Assembly: GCA_028023455.1 (NCBI GenBank)
Contig: JAQFVV010000020.1
Coordinates: forward strand, 7,855,092-7,919,091
From: Epiperipatus broadwayi
Lineage: Eukaryota; Onychophora; Udeonychophora; Euonychophora; Peripatidae
DNA length: 64,000 bases
Reading direction: 5' to 3'
Position numbers and translations under genes: made by a program. Below are positions 1 through 12,692 of the stretch, piece after piece; within the stretch, counting starts at the first letter, position 1, and the number at the start of each line of letters is the position of its first letter. The notes beneath the pieces are model-generated. The model ran no database searches. It was not told the origin of the DNA and saw nothing but the letters and a program-made list of their open reading frames with translations.

Positions 1-52
1 TTTTATGTAGAAGTAACCTTATTTCATCACTGGTAGACTTATAAAATGATTT

Positions 53-119
53 CAAATTGTCAATGGCTTAACCATCAGACAGTATTCAAATTGTCCATGG
101 CTTAACCATAAGACAGTGC
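53..119. repeat. Two-copy tandem duplication, 34-bp unit
   Basis: A 34-base unit at 53-86 is repeated at 87-119 with three or four mismatches. It lies in noncoding AT-rich DNA and has no coding context. It is a local duplication. Confidence 0.8.
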
Positions 120-120
120 A

Positions 121-1210
121 AAAGAGAAGAAGCTCAGACTATTGAGAATCAGCTTCATGGAGTAATTCAGAAAATTGGTACTTATTTAGAATTATTGCAG
201 ATATGAAATTGACAATTTCTGTTACAATAGTCAGAATTTTTGAAAAAAGATTTTAATTCATGTTTTGCATACAAAACCTTCTGATGGATGAGGCAGTGAA
301 ATTCTATAACTGGCTATCCAATATATTTTTTTAAATACTTAACGAATCCAACATTTTTTTTCCAATCATGTCTGAAGTGCCTTTATCTTCTTTAAATCAA
401 TAATCCCTTAAGTAAAGTCTTCTTTAAATTCATCCACAATATCAATGTCAGTATATTTTGCAACTATTGCAAGTTGTGCCTGCCCATAGATATCATACAA
501 AAGAAATTGAATATTTCTCAACACCTTGCAAATCAAGAATCATTCATTTAGAGCTCAAATTCAATTCTTAACTGTATTGCAAGTGATAAATCTTTTAAAA
601 GTTTTATGATCTGATCTTTTTTTTTTTAAATCTACATCCAAAGAACTGCTACACTCTAAAAAAAAGTTTCTTTATTGCCAAATAATAACTAGCAACTTTT
701 TTTTAAGAGCGGAGGTGGGGGGGGGGGATTAATGAGTATCAGTTTCAGTTTTATATTTGATCAACTTTTATGAAAAATATTCTTTCTTCTCTTCTTCTGT
801 TAATGAGACAAGATATTTATGCATAGTTTCAAAATGTAGTTTTACATTATAACTCTGTATCATTACATATTTATTATATATAATGCTAAAGATTTTATTA
901 TATTTTTCAATAACATCAGTTTAAAAAAAAAAAAAATTCATGATATAATCTTACTGTATTTGAATCATTCAGTTTTTGTTTCTTTGCTGCAGAGATTATA
1001 ACTATAAAGTTATGAAATTGTTACTTTTCTTATTTAAAAAAATTGAATATTTACTATTCTTATTAGTTGATAGTAAAATATAAATACACTAAACAAATTT
1101 ACAAATATAAAATGCCTTTTTGAAATTTGATGGAGTGAAAGGGATGAAAATAGCAGCCTTAGAAGTATTAGTAATTGGAAATTAAATAATTTGACATTTG
1201 AGAGATGCCC
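121..1210. other. AT-rich noncoding DNA
   Basis: No open frame of note and no recognisable element. It holds homopolymer runs: poly-A near 920-935 and a poly-G run at about 716-727. Confidence 0.5.
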
Positions 1211-1305
1211 TTTGACATTTGTAGCCGAGAGGTCATCGCAACTGCCTTGCAAGCAAGTAGTTGGTTGCAGACAGTTGTGGGTTCGTGTCCCGGCCGATGC
1301 TATGA
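1211..1305 (+). mobile_element. tRNA-like SINE, copy 1
   Basis: This is one of four related copies (others near 6633, 41941 and 57754). It has an A-box-like stretch at about 1221-1236, an anticodon-loop-like CTTGCAA at about 1245-1253, a B-box-like GGGTTCGTGTCCC near 1279-1291, and the family 3' end GCCGATGCTATGACA followed by A-rich sequence. No second body region is seen, so the element is about 90-100 bp. It is a SINE rather than a functional tRNA gene, because the copies share flanking bases beyond the tRNA part and differ from one another by substitutions and small indels. Confidence 0.7.
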
Positions 1306-3378
1306 CATATGGAAAGAAATTACATGATCATGGCAAAAAATGTAACAATGATTATTGAGATGATAAAGAAAATGATTTTAAAAAAATAATTTTTTTCACA
1401 GACTTTATGAATATCTACAAGGGTCGCTCTAAATTATCTATCAAGTCAATCTGTGATCCATGGGCCATGAGATCACCATCTATGGTATAGGCTATTATGA
1501 ATATCTTTGAATTACTACCATACCATGCTATAATAATGTTTCCTGACATAACTTCCTATCACTGTGTGAACTTAATTCAGAAACTGCTTCCACCAATGTT
1601 TATATTTAATTTATTAATATATATATAAACATACGCACACGTGAATGAAATATAAGTACATTATTAATTTCAATGTACATACTGATAATCATTTCTGCAA
1701 AATTATTTTTTCTTAATTTTAAAAAGGAGATCACATCATGAAATAGATTGAAAAATACTTACATATAATATTAATTCTTTATATAGAGAGACAGAGAGTT
1801 ACTTTAAATTCTGTTTAATTTACTAATATACACACACTTTATTATTAATTTCAATATAGATATTGGCACAGTTAATCATTTCTGCAAAGTTCTTTTTCTT
1901 AACTCAAAAAAATTTACTTTAATCTGAAATAATCTCAATTCTACTAAAATTCTATTATAGCTTTCATTCTATTATCGCTAATTCCCTTCTCAAGAAGTTT
2001 TTTTACACCTCCTGTTTAATTTTTTTTACACATAATCAATGGCTTTTTCACAGTTCTTTTTAAGCAGATTATCAATAGTTTTAAACAACTCTCACATCCA
2101 GCTGTAAAAGAAAAATCTTGAGCTTTTTTTTCTCTTTTACTAGTAACTCATCAATAATATCCCGTTGTATAGGAGAGAATTTATCTCCTTTCATTAATAT
2201 AGAGAAAAAATGTTGGTCATCTGAAATGAGTGATGTCTTTATAAAATGTCAGAGCGAATGAAGTAACGTTCTTAAATCTCTAATGCTTTGCTTTCTATTA
2301 TGTCTTTGATGATTATTTTGGGATTGCTTTAAACTTCAACATATCTGTGAGTTTTCAGACAGCTAGTTTAATAAAAGGAAAAAAAAGACTATTTTTATAA
2401 ATCCGGCCAATTTCAATTTGTAAATTGGGGGAGGGGGGGTGATGTTTTAATATAACAGTCTATATACCTAAATTAAACAAATCATATTTTTTAAAAATAA
2501 ATATATAATTTAAATTAGCAATATCAGATACCAGAACATTTACGATAGATAAATGCACGCCCGGAGGCTTTAATGCATTGGTAGGGTGGCGGACTCGAGA
2601 GCTTTTAAAAAGTTCATGAATTGCAGCTAGACTCTGTTACTCTAGGTGCTCCAACGTCAAATGCGCTCTCGAGCATCAAATCATTTGATTACTACTGTTA
2701 GTGTTTGCATTTTATTACAGCTAAACTTACATAGGTTAACTATTACGTAACAGCGTACTTACGTAAATAATTTTTATAAAATACAAGCTGGTTGATACAT
2801 TTATAAACATCCCGTATATACCATTCACGTTAAATCTTTAGTAGTGTGAGAGGTAACTTTTTGAACCATTTGACTCTACTTTCCAAAGAAATTTGATTCA
2901 CTAAAACTTTAAAACAACTAAAAAAACAAATGAAATATTTATTTATAAAATAAATTTTACAAAAATCTGAAAATAAATATTTATGTATCAAGATCGAAGA
3001 GGATATATGTTTGCGCTGGCCTGGTTGTCATTACTAGATTGAAAAGCAATGCTCTATCAATAGCAAAAAAAAATTATTATAAATTTTACTGCCTCTTAAT
3101 GATTTCACATTTCTGGGTAAAAAGTATCAGATCTAATTTAGTCAATTCGTAGCAGACCTCCCATTATGAGATTCACAACCGGAATCTAATAACACCTGCT
3201 TTAGAAGTAGTAATTGTTCTATTAATTACTTGCTGGAAGAGATGGGGAAAGATACATGGAATTGACGAGCTAAGTAATGAAGAGAATGGAATGGAGAAAT
3301 GGATGAATTTGTGATGTGACTGCTCTCTGTCCTGTCTATAGGACAAAATACTATTGATTAATAGCTATCTGTTGTGAT
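1306..3378. other. AT-rich noncoding DNA with a small GC-richer island
   Basis: No gene is supported. Positions about 2556-2680 are richer in G and C than the surroundings and include a short inverted CTCGAGAGC/GCTCTCGAG pair (near 2593 and 2665). It may be a decayed element, but I could not identify it. Confidence 0.4.
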
Positions 3379-3420
3379 AGGCAAAACTCTCCATACAATG
3401 GTGATATTTAGTGGTTTAAC
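3379..3420 (+). repeat. Terminal fragment of the 'GGCAAAACTCTCCATAC' repeat family
   Basis: The stretch matches the outer end of the repeat family seen in full at 15449-15692, including GGCAAAACTCTCCATACA and then a GATATTTAGTGG segment that elsewhere lies beyond the other end. It looks like a copy with its interior deleted. Confidence 0.6.
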
Positions 3421-4487
3421 ATCTATTGTGATTTTGATTAATCAAAAAATTCAAAATATACATCCAATTTCCAGATTGGTTTTCCTTTCTTTCTTTTTTG
3501 TTATTAGTCTTCATTAATAAAGAGCATTGAATTGCTTTAACACTTTCTGCTGACATCTTTATTTTTATACAGTATCCAAGCTAATCACCTGAGATCCAAA
3601 CAAACATCTTACTTGCTAGTTTAACTATTAATATATAAATCATATTCTTGGAGAGAAACAATATAATACGAATGATTCACTTATATGGAGGCATTTTTAA
3701 GTATGGCACTATCATCCAGAAGTTCATTGACTGCTCAAGTTTCCATTTTCCACTAGATAACTTTGGAAAAAAATACATAAAATGCCCACAGTTAGGCTCA
3801 ATAATTAAATAATCTTAGATTAAATCTCAATGTGTGACTTATGATGTTTGAACTTTACATGACCTTTTAAATAATTATCCATTCAATTATTTTTTATAAT
3901 ATAAGAGATAAAGAGAACCACTAAATGTGTTGATGTAGTCCATGTTTCTAAACAATGATCCATAATCGAAGAATGAGGATAGTAATTAGTGCTCATCAAA
4001 TATTCAAAGTTACGATAGATGGCTTTGCAATAGTTAATAGATGAAATTGTTGCTTCGAATTAATATGTTGAAAAGTACATTGAGAGTCATGTGTTGCTTT
4101 GATTGAGCTATATTGATATGAGTAAGAGCAATATAATAGACTACTATTCCTATTGCAGATGTTCACATAAGCTGAGTTGTGTGATATTTTGTTGAGATAG
4201 ATGTTCTATACGAGTGACTGTGATTGCTAATGCAGATATTGAAAGAAAAGAATTAATGATCCCATAAGGTAAAGTTTTATAGTTGGATAAGAACATTATA
4301 ATCTCTAGCCTAATACATTTATAGTTATAATTAGTTATCAAATATAATGAAGAAGTTGAAAGTAAGCTGAGAGAGAGAGAGACTTATAGTGCATTGTTTG
4401 CAATATATACCTTACAGGGATAAGAATAACAGAATTGATCACTGCTCCTAATGCAAATGTTGAAAGAAAGCTGGAAGACTCAAGTAT
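3421..4487. other. AT-rich noncoding DNA
   Basis: No supported gene. Loosely repeated phrases (for example GCAGATATTGAAAGAAA near 4232 and GCAAATGTTGAAAGAAA near 4452) suggest old local duplications. Minus-strand frames here might be the downstream end of the copia-like remnant at 4560-4830, but the decay is too great to say. Confidence 0.35.
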
Positions 4488-4545
4488 ACTTTATTGGTTA
4501 ATCTACTATCATCATTACTTTATTGGTTAATCTACTATCGTCATT
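4488..4545. repeat. Two-copy tandem duplication, 29-bp unit
   Basis: A 29-base unit (ACTTTATTGGTTAATCTACT and following bases) at 4488-4516 is repeated at 4517-4545, differing at about one position. Confidence 0.8.
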
Positions 4546-4559
4546 TATCTAATTGATTA

Positions 4560-4830
4560 CTCATCTATTATTTTTTTCTAAATATAAGAATAACTATTTG
4601 CTTAATTAGAATGCAACGTATAATGACAGAAGTATATTTTCAAGTATTATTGTTCATATGGGTCTGATCAGCATTCCAATATCCGAGTCATAAGCTATAA
4701 TAAGAGTTACACATAGTCACAAGCTTGGAGATTAAGGTATATGAAAAATCCATAATGTCAAGTTATCCATAATTAGCCATATAAACAACATCCACATTTT
4801 CATTAAGACTGTTGCTAATTAGCTATCTAC
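4560..4830 (-). pseudogene. Possible Ty1/copia RNase H remnant
   Basis: Minus-strand frames here contain a string resembling the RNase H region of copia polyproteins: an HYGFF-like block, then LGYWNADQ, a short spacer and KYTSVI. This is like the usual pattern in which GYSDADW is followed some 10 residues later by a KSTSGY block. Stop codons and a frame change interrupt it, so it cannot be functional. No LTRs were found. The assignment rests on two short motifs at the right spacing and should be held loosely. It could also be chance in AT-rich sequence. Confidence 0.33.
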
Positions 4831-5594
4831 AGAAAATCTTATGGGATAAAATATTCATTTGAATATACCAACTGACATCTACATAAAAATTCAGCCTATT
4901 TTATATTAATAAAGTAGTAATATTAATCAATGTAATTAATTAATAAATAGTGAATTATTTGTTTAAAGGGTTGATAATATTAATAAAATTTATATCTGCA
5001 TTAGTATCTGAAACTGTGAACTGGTTAGATTAAGGCTTTGTTAAGTTAATATAATGTTCATCCTTATGAAATATCAATAATTAGACTGCTACTTATACAA
5101 AATCTTGGCACTGCTCAAAACTGATTCATCAGATTAATAGACTAATATGAGATAGTACTGGCAAATTTATTTAAAAATTTGACTTCTATAAAGTTGATCT
5201 TATAAAGAATTCGTATAATATATGCATATGAAGATTATTACACTTTCTCAGTAATGCATTTTTAATAGCTGTTGTTTGTTTATGGAATTGTTTAATACCA
5301 GACAATATCTTAGTAATAATAAGCCAGATAATTATATACTTCCTTTCTTTATATTGATTACCTATACTTACAAAAGAATAATCTACAGTTGCAAACTTTC
5401 TAGTGTAAAGATTTAAGTAGTTAATGTTTAATCTCATTCTTATTTCTTTATTATTAACTACGAGGGTCTAATCTCAATGTCATAATTAGCAATTTGATTA
5501 ACATCCAAATTTTATACAATCCTATTATTATTATTCAAAAAGTGAATAACAATCAAGGTTAAATTTACTTACATATATTGTAAGATTTGAAATA

Positions 5595-5657
5595 CAGGCA
5601 TTCTTATATCTGGAACTTACTTGTATTTCAGGCATTCTTATATCTGGAACTTACTTG
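5595..5657. repeat. Two-copy tandem duplication, about 34-bp unit
   Basis: A unit beginning CAGGCATTCTTATATCTGGA occurs at 5595-5628 and again at 5629-5657. The second copy runs directly into the left arm of the 5657-6279 foldback. Confidence 0.8.
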
Positions 5658-5756
5658 TAAATATAGAGGATTTGAACTCAGACTTTCAAGCAACCTTCAA
5701 CTATCCACACTATCTCATACTACTGATGCACATGACACCCACATGTAGAAAAGATA

Positions 5757-5817
5757 AATAATCACCAATATTCATATTTCATGCTAAACCAGCATTCATC
5801 AGTTGGTCCAGATTATC
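5757..5817 (-). ncRNA. Hammerhead ribozyme-like motif (left arm)
   Basis: On the minus strand, stem I 5' strand is GATAATC (5811-5817), a TGG bulge, then ACCAA (5803-5807). Core box CTGATGA lies at 5796-5802. Stem II is ATGCT/AGCAT with loop GGTTT (5781-5795). The second core box GAAA is at 5777-5780. A 2-bp stem III (AT/AT, loop ATGA) follows, then an unpaired A as the predicted cleavage nucleotide (5769), then TTGGT and GATTAT pairing back with ACCAA and ATAATC. All invariant hammerhead positions that I can check are present. A very short stem III is the form described for hammerheads of Penelope-like elements. Activity is inferred from the fold only. Confidence 0.72.
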
Positions 5818-6116
5818 AGCTCCCACACATATATATATAATCATTGCTCAGTTTATATTAAGATAGCAAATCTTTATACTTTAATGGACAGGCTTCAATC
5901 TACTCTTACCTCAAACTCTTCAGCCATCCATAGCCTGTCCATTAAAGTATAAAGATTTGCTATCTTAATAATCTTGGGCATTCTGTCATTAGATTTTCAA
6001 TGGTATGGATGGCTGAAGAGTTTGAGATAGGAGTAGACTGAAGCCTGCTCTTTAAAGTATAAAGATTTGCTATCTTAATATAAACTGAGCAATGATTACA
6101 TATGTATGTGGGATAT

Positions 6117-6177
6117 GATAATCTGGATCAACTGATGAGTGCTGGTTTAGCACAAAATACTTATATTGGTGATTATT
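6117..6177 (+). ncRNA. Hammerhead ribozyme-like motif (right arm, one core base changed)
   Basis: The fold is the same as in the left arm. GATAATC is at 6117-6123, ATCAA at 6127-6131 (pairing with TTGGT through a T-G wobble), CTGATGA at 6132-6138, stem II GTGCT/AGCAC with loop GGTTT at 6139-6153. Compared with the left arm, the first stem II pair has changed from A-T to G-C on both sides, a compensatory change. The conserved G of the GAAA box is an A (6154), which would be expected to weaken or abolish cleavage. Confidence 0.65.
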
Positions 6178-6279
6178 CATCTTTTCTACATGTGTGTGGT
6201 TATGTGTATCAGTAGTATGAGATAGTGTGGATAGTTGAAGGTTGCTTGAAAGTCTGAGTTCAAATCCCCTATATTTACA

Positions 6280-6632
6280 TATATTGTGTGGAAATTGTTT
6301 ATAATTTTAAAGTTCAAAAATTACTAATATTGAAAAAAAAAAAAAATTAGCTACTTAAGAAATCATATAATACTGAATTTCTGGAAGTGATAGCCCCAGC
6401 TTTGATTCAGGAACTTTTAACTCATGAATCTAACACTCTACTACTGGATCAAACTATAGTTCATAAATAAAGATGTTGAAGGAGTTTTATTTGTTTAATA
6501 ACATCCCTTTATTACAAAAACATACATAAATGCAAATGATTATTTACAAAATTTATAAATATATGCAAATTAGGTATGATAATTTTTGACATATGAGTTC
6601 AATATCTTATTTATTAAAAAAAAAAAAATTCA
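6280..6632. other. AT-rich noncoding DNA
   Basis: Nothing recognisable; poly-A tracts near 6335 and 6618. Confidence 0.5.
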
Positions 6633-6731
6633 GTCAAGCGTTGTTAGCAGAGAGGTCAGCGCAGCCACATTGCAAGCAAGCAGTTGTTTTCGAACAGTTG
6701 TTGCAGGTTCGCTTCTGGCCGATGCTATGAA
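6633..6731 (+). mobile_element. tRNA-like SINE, copy 2
   Basis: It begins GTCAAGCGTTG (6633) and ends GGCCGATGCTATGA (about 6718-6731), the family ends that pair as an extended acceptor stem. It has an A-box-like segment near 6648-6660, a TTGCAAGCAAG anticodon-like segment near 6670, an internal duplication of the GCAGTTGTT phrase, and a B-box-like CAGGTTCGCTTC near 6704. A poly-A run follows at about 6737. Confidence 0.72.
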
Positions 6732-6739
6732 ATAGGAAA

Positions 6740-9700
6740 AAAAAAATTATAATATATATCTTGGATATATTGTTTATATCTTAGTGTGTGTTTAGTATAA
6801 TAATCTCTCTATATATTATTTTAAATGCCCCATAACTATATTATTTCAGTCACACTCTTGCTTTAAATAAAAAAAAAAAGCTTGAAATTTTATGGCTAAA
6901 ATAATGTAGCTGTGGGGTATGCTAACATTATGCCTTATTTCTCTTTATATTGTAACAAAATTAAAAGTGATCAAAAGAATACAAATATTACCACACCTGA
7001 GTTCTATAATGTATAAGATCATAATATTTAAAATAACGTTGGATTAAATGAAACATACTCCTGGATAGTATAATAGTAAATAAATATTAAAATGATGAAT
7101 AGGAATAAATTAAACATATTTCTATAATTAGATTTTCAAAGATATCACAATATCAATAATTATGAACACTAATGCCTCAAGACTAATCATTTAAGGTATC
7201 TGGCCTATTTCAAACCTTGGTTAGGCAGGCATTGTATCAACAATAAACAAGTAGATCAAACTATAAGCAATTATTCAGAACAAACCATTATAACTCAGGT
7301 ATATGGAAATCAAGTGAGTGAGTGAATACACTGGTAACTCAATCAAATATCTCTCAATATATCCAACTGTAGATTTTACTCACTCTTATCTCTTGGTTGG
7401 ATCTCAAGTGCATGTCTAAGTGAACAACAAGTGAATATGGTCTATCAGGACGACACTAGGTTAGCTGGACCTAGACAAAGTTATATTTATAACTTTTTCA
7501 CATGTACCGGGTTTGAATCCCTTTTTGGTACTTTATTTCTAATAAAAATGGAGGATTTTGCTTTTCAACCCATATCACTGTATGCAATAATATTTAATTA
7601 AACAGAAAACATCTTTAAACTAAAGTGGAGTATATAAATTCATTAGACAGAAATCATTTCTTAGATCTCAACATAATAAATGCGTTTCAATATGTTATAT
7701 AAGTTTTATTAGCTCAGATTATATTAATCTAGGATGGCAATTCACTCATCCTTGCATGAAATAGATGATGGAATGGTGGTTATTATAATAATAATAATAA
7801 TAAGAAATCAATATTTATTTATGGCCTTTAAACATTTAAACAGCTCATTAATTAAAACGTGATGATGACGATGATGATAATGATAACGATAATGGTTAAC
7901 CACAGCTTTAGGACTAAGCCTAATCATAAACCTAATTTTTATAAACAAATTCATAATCATTGCTTAATTTTAGTATATCTAATTGGAACTTAAATAGCTA
8001 ATATTTACCTTGATGATGAATGATCACACTTAATAAAGACTACTCTTAATGAAATATATACGCCTTGTTTAATAAAATAAACTAATATTTATTGCTGCAT
8101 TTCTAACATATACATAAAAATTTCTATATCTACATGAAAATTGATATTAACAATAACAACAATAATCATAATCCACTGTTTTAAAATCACAGCATTAATT
8201 TTTAAATTCTTCCCCCTTTCCCGTAAATGTATTTCAAATTGGATGTCACATTGACCATGATTTTCACTCCACACGAAAATGTCTCAAAAAAAAAAAAAAA
8301 TTAAACACTCTTTTTTCTCTCTCTTTATAAATCTAACATGTAAGTAGAATGACAAAAATAAATGTTAGTAAAATTGGAAAGAGCAAGTTTTAGAAACAAG
8401 TTTTAAATTATTTTCTCCCCCTCCCTTCTCCCTCTGAAATGCTATACTTTAACTTAAAACAAAATCTAATATTTCTAATACCGCCTATTTTTCTTTCTTT
8501 ACATTCACACACCATTACATATATGCAACAAGTATTATATTATGTATGTGCATGTTTTATCCCCATAATAATAAAAACATTATTTAAAACAAAATAATAA
8601 TAAAAAACATTTCATAACATTTCATAACTTTAAGTTAAAAGACAATCATAATTTTAGTACATATGAAATCATTAAGGCTTATGTTTATCTTTATTAAGAA
8701 ATTCTGGGTTTCAATTGATCTTGGTTGTTTTAAAAGTTCTTTAAACAAAAATATACCACTCTGTTGCTAAAATTTTACCAAATCTCTGATATTATAAAGA
8801 AAATATATAAAAGAAAAACTTATATTACCAGTTCTATTCTTTGTAGCGACTTCCAATAATTCAAATTTATCTTGTTCAATGTCTATATTTTGCAGCTACC
8901 ATTTCCGTTTTTCTTTGGAACAATCTCTTTCTTGAGGTGTATAATTATTTGATGATGATGATTCTATTGAGGTTATTTGCTTTAGTGGACAATTTGGAAA
9001 TCATTATATTAACTTTTCTTCTCTTCCTGTCAAGCAGGATTCTTTTAGTGGGTGAAGTATAGCAGTTGTTTTCACATTTATAATTTTGCTTGGATTCAAA
9101 CTCAGTTACTGGAACAATTAATTGGACTTGATGATTTAATATTTATCAGTAGATTACTCTTTTTTTATGATCGCCTCCAAATACAGGTGAATGTTTTCTT
9201 CTTTCTATTTAAAAACATCTTATTTCTCTCGATCAGTTGAAAGGTGTAGAATATTATTTTTCAGACAAGACATCTTTTCTTTCCTACATGATGTGCTGGC
9301 TGGATGGTCTAGTCAACAGACGGAAAATATATTTTTTTTCTAGCCCGCCATCCTTATATTTTCAACATTCAAAACTTGATATAAAAAAAAAGATTAAAAA
9401 AAAAAAAAAAAGGTTATCTAACAGAATTAAAAATGTTTGTCTGCTTTAGTTTCAATAATTTTTAAAAGTCTATCTATAATAATAATAACTGATTTTCCAG
9501 ACTGCTTTTATATCCGATTTTTTTTTCTATTTTGGCCATCTCTTTTAATTAGACCTATAACTTATTTTCAACCAAATCGTTTTTTAGTTGAATAGTATGA
9601 AAAATCTCAGTATCCTGATTTTTAGATAAACTTTTGCTTTGATGGGAAAAATAGTCTTAATCCCTTTTTACACCTATGTAACATCTCAAATCTGAGCTTC

Positions 9701-12270
9701 TTTATTTTGATCTTAAGATGAGACATTTTTAAAATTAGACTTCTCACATCGTCTCTAAGTTTTTCAACAGAAAAATAACCCTTATAATACAAAATTGTTG
9801 AGTAAAAAAAAATAATTTAACAGATTTTCTTCTTTTTCTTTCAATATTTAATAAATAAAAATGTAGTTTATGCACACACTCATTCAAATTATTTATAAAC
9901 TGACATTAAAATAATCTAATTGATAGCTTAGTAATTATAACCCTAATATTTAAAATTAAATCCTTAGCTTTTAAATCCAGATTACAATTATAGAAAAGCA
10001 AAAATAGAAGTATAGAATAAGATATTAAAATTTAGCAAGTGTAGGTTAGTTTTAAAGAAAGTTAATATGTGTAATTTAAAAGTGGCTAACTAAATAGCTT
10101 TTATAACACACACTGCCTATACATATGTGTTATTACTTTACTTTTTAACAAAAAATTAAATACTGAATGATTAACTGTGTGTACTACCTTTTTTGAGTTT
10201 TTATCGACACACAAACAATTAAAGAATATAACTATTGTCCCATTCTCTTTCTATCTTAAGCTTTTAGAACTGGATCTTGTAGGGTTTAAACTTGTATGCC
10301 CTACTGCTTCCTTTTTATATAAAAATGTGATGATGATTTTGTTTTACATTTTCTTTCATGCACATTACTACAAATTTAGCTAATGACTAAATTGTAATGG
10401 CACAATATATATATATATCAATTATCTTCATGAGATTTGGTCTCTGAATATCATTTATAAATTGTAATATATATGCATTTTTCAAGAACTTCTGATTTTT
10501 TTTATAGTTGAATAGAATCACTTTTCTAATTGAAATATATTGTATCACCATATCTATCTACTAAGTGATACTATTCAAAGATATCTGAAGGTTTCTAATG
10601 GAATAAAATATCAGAACATTTTTCTGCTTTAACATGGATGACTAACTTAATTTTTGTTTTCACTAATTTGTAGTTTCATTAACCAGTTTTATTATAATTG
10701 AGTATTTATATTTATCTTAGATGCATATCTGAGTGTGTATAATCAATCATATCTTTCATATTTGCCATACAATTCTCTAAAGCTTGTTATAAATCGTAAG
10801 CTTATTTTCTTGGTTACACACATTTAACAAGCACATAATTCAACAAATTATATTGGTGTGTGTAAACAATGAAGGTACACTGAGGAATTTTTTAGGTATT
10901 TCCATAGACAAACTTCAGCTATGAAGAAATTAATTAAGCAACAACAAATTAAATTCGGCAGTTGCAAACTGAAATCATACTATTTAGGTGTCAAATTTTT
11001 GTCTATACTTAGTAAGAGGGCCAAAAAATACTATTACTAGATGGTACAATTTCATCTTGAAATTTCCAGTTTTAATTAGTTACATCATAGCAGAAGTTTA
11101 TCTAATTAAGTATATAGAAATGTCCATCATGCTTTCAATGATCACATTTATAAAATCTGTAAAAATTTTCTACTTAATACATATATTGTTTTAAATTAGT
11201 ATTCTTATTTATAATTAATATAATTTATATTTTCAAATGTTTATTCTTATCTCAGTGCATTTTTGACCTTAGCTCAATCACATAACAAACACCCATAAGC
11301 CTAGAAATAGTAAACAGTTATATACGAAGAAATTTTGTTTCCAACAAAAAACTGTCTTAAAAAAAAGAACCATAAACTCATATCAACTTATAAATTACTT
11401 GCATAAAATTCAAGAAATTATCAACAATTATATTCTCATACATTTATATAATAACAAATATATGAATATAGAAGCAATTGGGTATAAAAGGTGACCACAC
11501 TATGTACTACATTTACTGAAGATTTTATAGCTGTGTTCATTTTTGTTTTAGCCTAAATACACTCCAAGTCACATAAAGCACACTCATTGTAATTACAATA
11601 TATACAAATGAAGAGACCCATAGTACATCTATCATGACCTATGATTTGAATTCAATTCCAAACCAGATAAATTTGAAATTTTTATCAGTTCTCATCAAGG
11701 TAAGCATTTTTCTTTCAGGTAGCCATACTATAACTATCTCAATTAACATTTAATTACTGTTCTGTAAATGAGTATCCAAATATTCTTAGCTGGATAACAA
11801 AATAAAAGTCAGAGAATCAATTTAAATCCAGTATTTGATAAGACTGTTGAATAATGCTTTTACCTCCATGAGAAATCTTTGCCAACAGTGGAATATTTAA
11901 AAGGTTCTTTGATTAATACATTGTTCAAATTAGCATACTTCACCGACATCATTCAGTCAAAAAACGTCGTAAATAGTAATTTAAAGTGAGAATTCTACTC
12001 ACGCTCTCCTCAACAGTTCTTCAGATTTGCTCATATAAAAGAATTTGAGTTGTTGGAATAAGAGGATCCTTTTTATTCCTGCATAAATACCATATTTTGG
12101 ATTGAAGAGGAAAGTATTCATTTATTTAACACTCTCAAAAGGCGCGTGCTCAATTAGCTTGAAAGGCTGATATTTGAATGTAATAAACTGTTATTATAAT
12201 TTACTTAAAATAGGTTAAAACAATTGGAAAGAAAATGAGAAAATATTTTAAAAGATGCATTAAAGGATTT
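6740..12270. other. Long AT-rich region without a recognisable gene
   Basis: This 5.5 kb holds short A- and T-runs, small AAT and AT microsatellites (about 7784-7803 and 10407-10418) and pyrimidine-rich patches (about 8412-8437). Short open frames are scattered and carry no recognisable motif or codon pattern. It is best read as intron or intergenic DNA. Confidence 0.5.
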
Positions 12271-12342
12271 ACAAACAAAATATATGCATGACTTCATTAG
12301 AGATAAGCTTATCTCTAAAGAGATTATGCGTATATTTTGTTT
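12271..12342. repeat. Short perfect-centred palindrome
   Basis: The centre AGAGATAAGCTTATCTCT is a perfect 18-base palindrome. The flanks (ACAAACAAAATATATGCAT on the left, ATGCGTATATTTTGTTTGT on the right) extend it to arms of about 36 bases with a few mismatches. It is a smaller version of the foldback pattern seen elsewhere in the window. Confidence 0.75.
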
Positions 12343-12692
12343 GTTACATTTTCCAAAATATGGCTCACTAAATTCTCAAAGTTATATTTTAAAAGATTTA
12401 CAATGAATTATTAATATTTTTCTTTTCCATTGTGGATTAAAATTTATTTGAAAGATCTTTTTCTGAAGATACTCAAAACTGTAAAATCTAATTCAAATAA
12501 TGCAGAAAAATTTAGCATTAAATCTTCCCTTAGTTTTTATAATGTTTCAAACATTTTTATTTTTTCTCTATACAGAATTTACAGGAGTAACAACAATAAG
12601 TTTAAAAGCTTTAGCAATAATTTTTTGACTTGCAGGGTTACTGTATTGACATATCTTTTCACAAGGTATATTTCATTATGTACTTTAGTACA

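Larger units (their letters stand above)
5657..6279. mobile_element. Foldback element with 275-bp arms carrying paired hammerhead-like motifs
   Basis: The left arm (5657-5931) is the near-perfect reverse complement of the right arm (6005-6279). The 73-base centre (5932-6004) holds a third partial copy of an arm segment (GCCTGTCCATTAAAGTATAA). No protein is encoded. Each arm carries a type-I hammerhead-like motif (minus strand in the left arm, plus strand in the right). A related, partly foldback copy lies at 55361-55855, and a related arm segment follows a Penelope-like GIY-YIG remnant at 15780-16075. I infer that the arms derive from the 3' or terminal-repeat part of a Penelope-like element. 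Target duplications were not identified. Confidence 0.8.

Noticed and set aside
2556-2680. GC-richer island as a tRNA or promoter
   Set aside because: Contains a GGTAGGGTGGCGGACTCGAG phrase but no tRNA fold and no adjoining gene.
12465-12485. CTGAAGATACTCAAAACTG as a ribozyme core
   Set aside because: No stem II or stem I pairing; a chance match.
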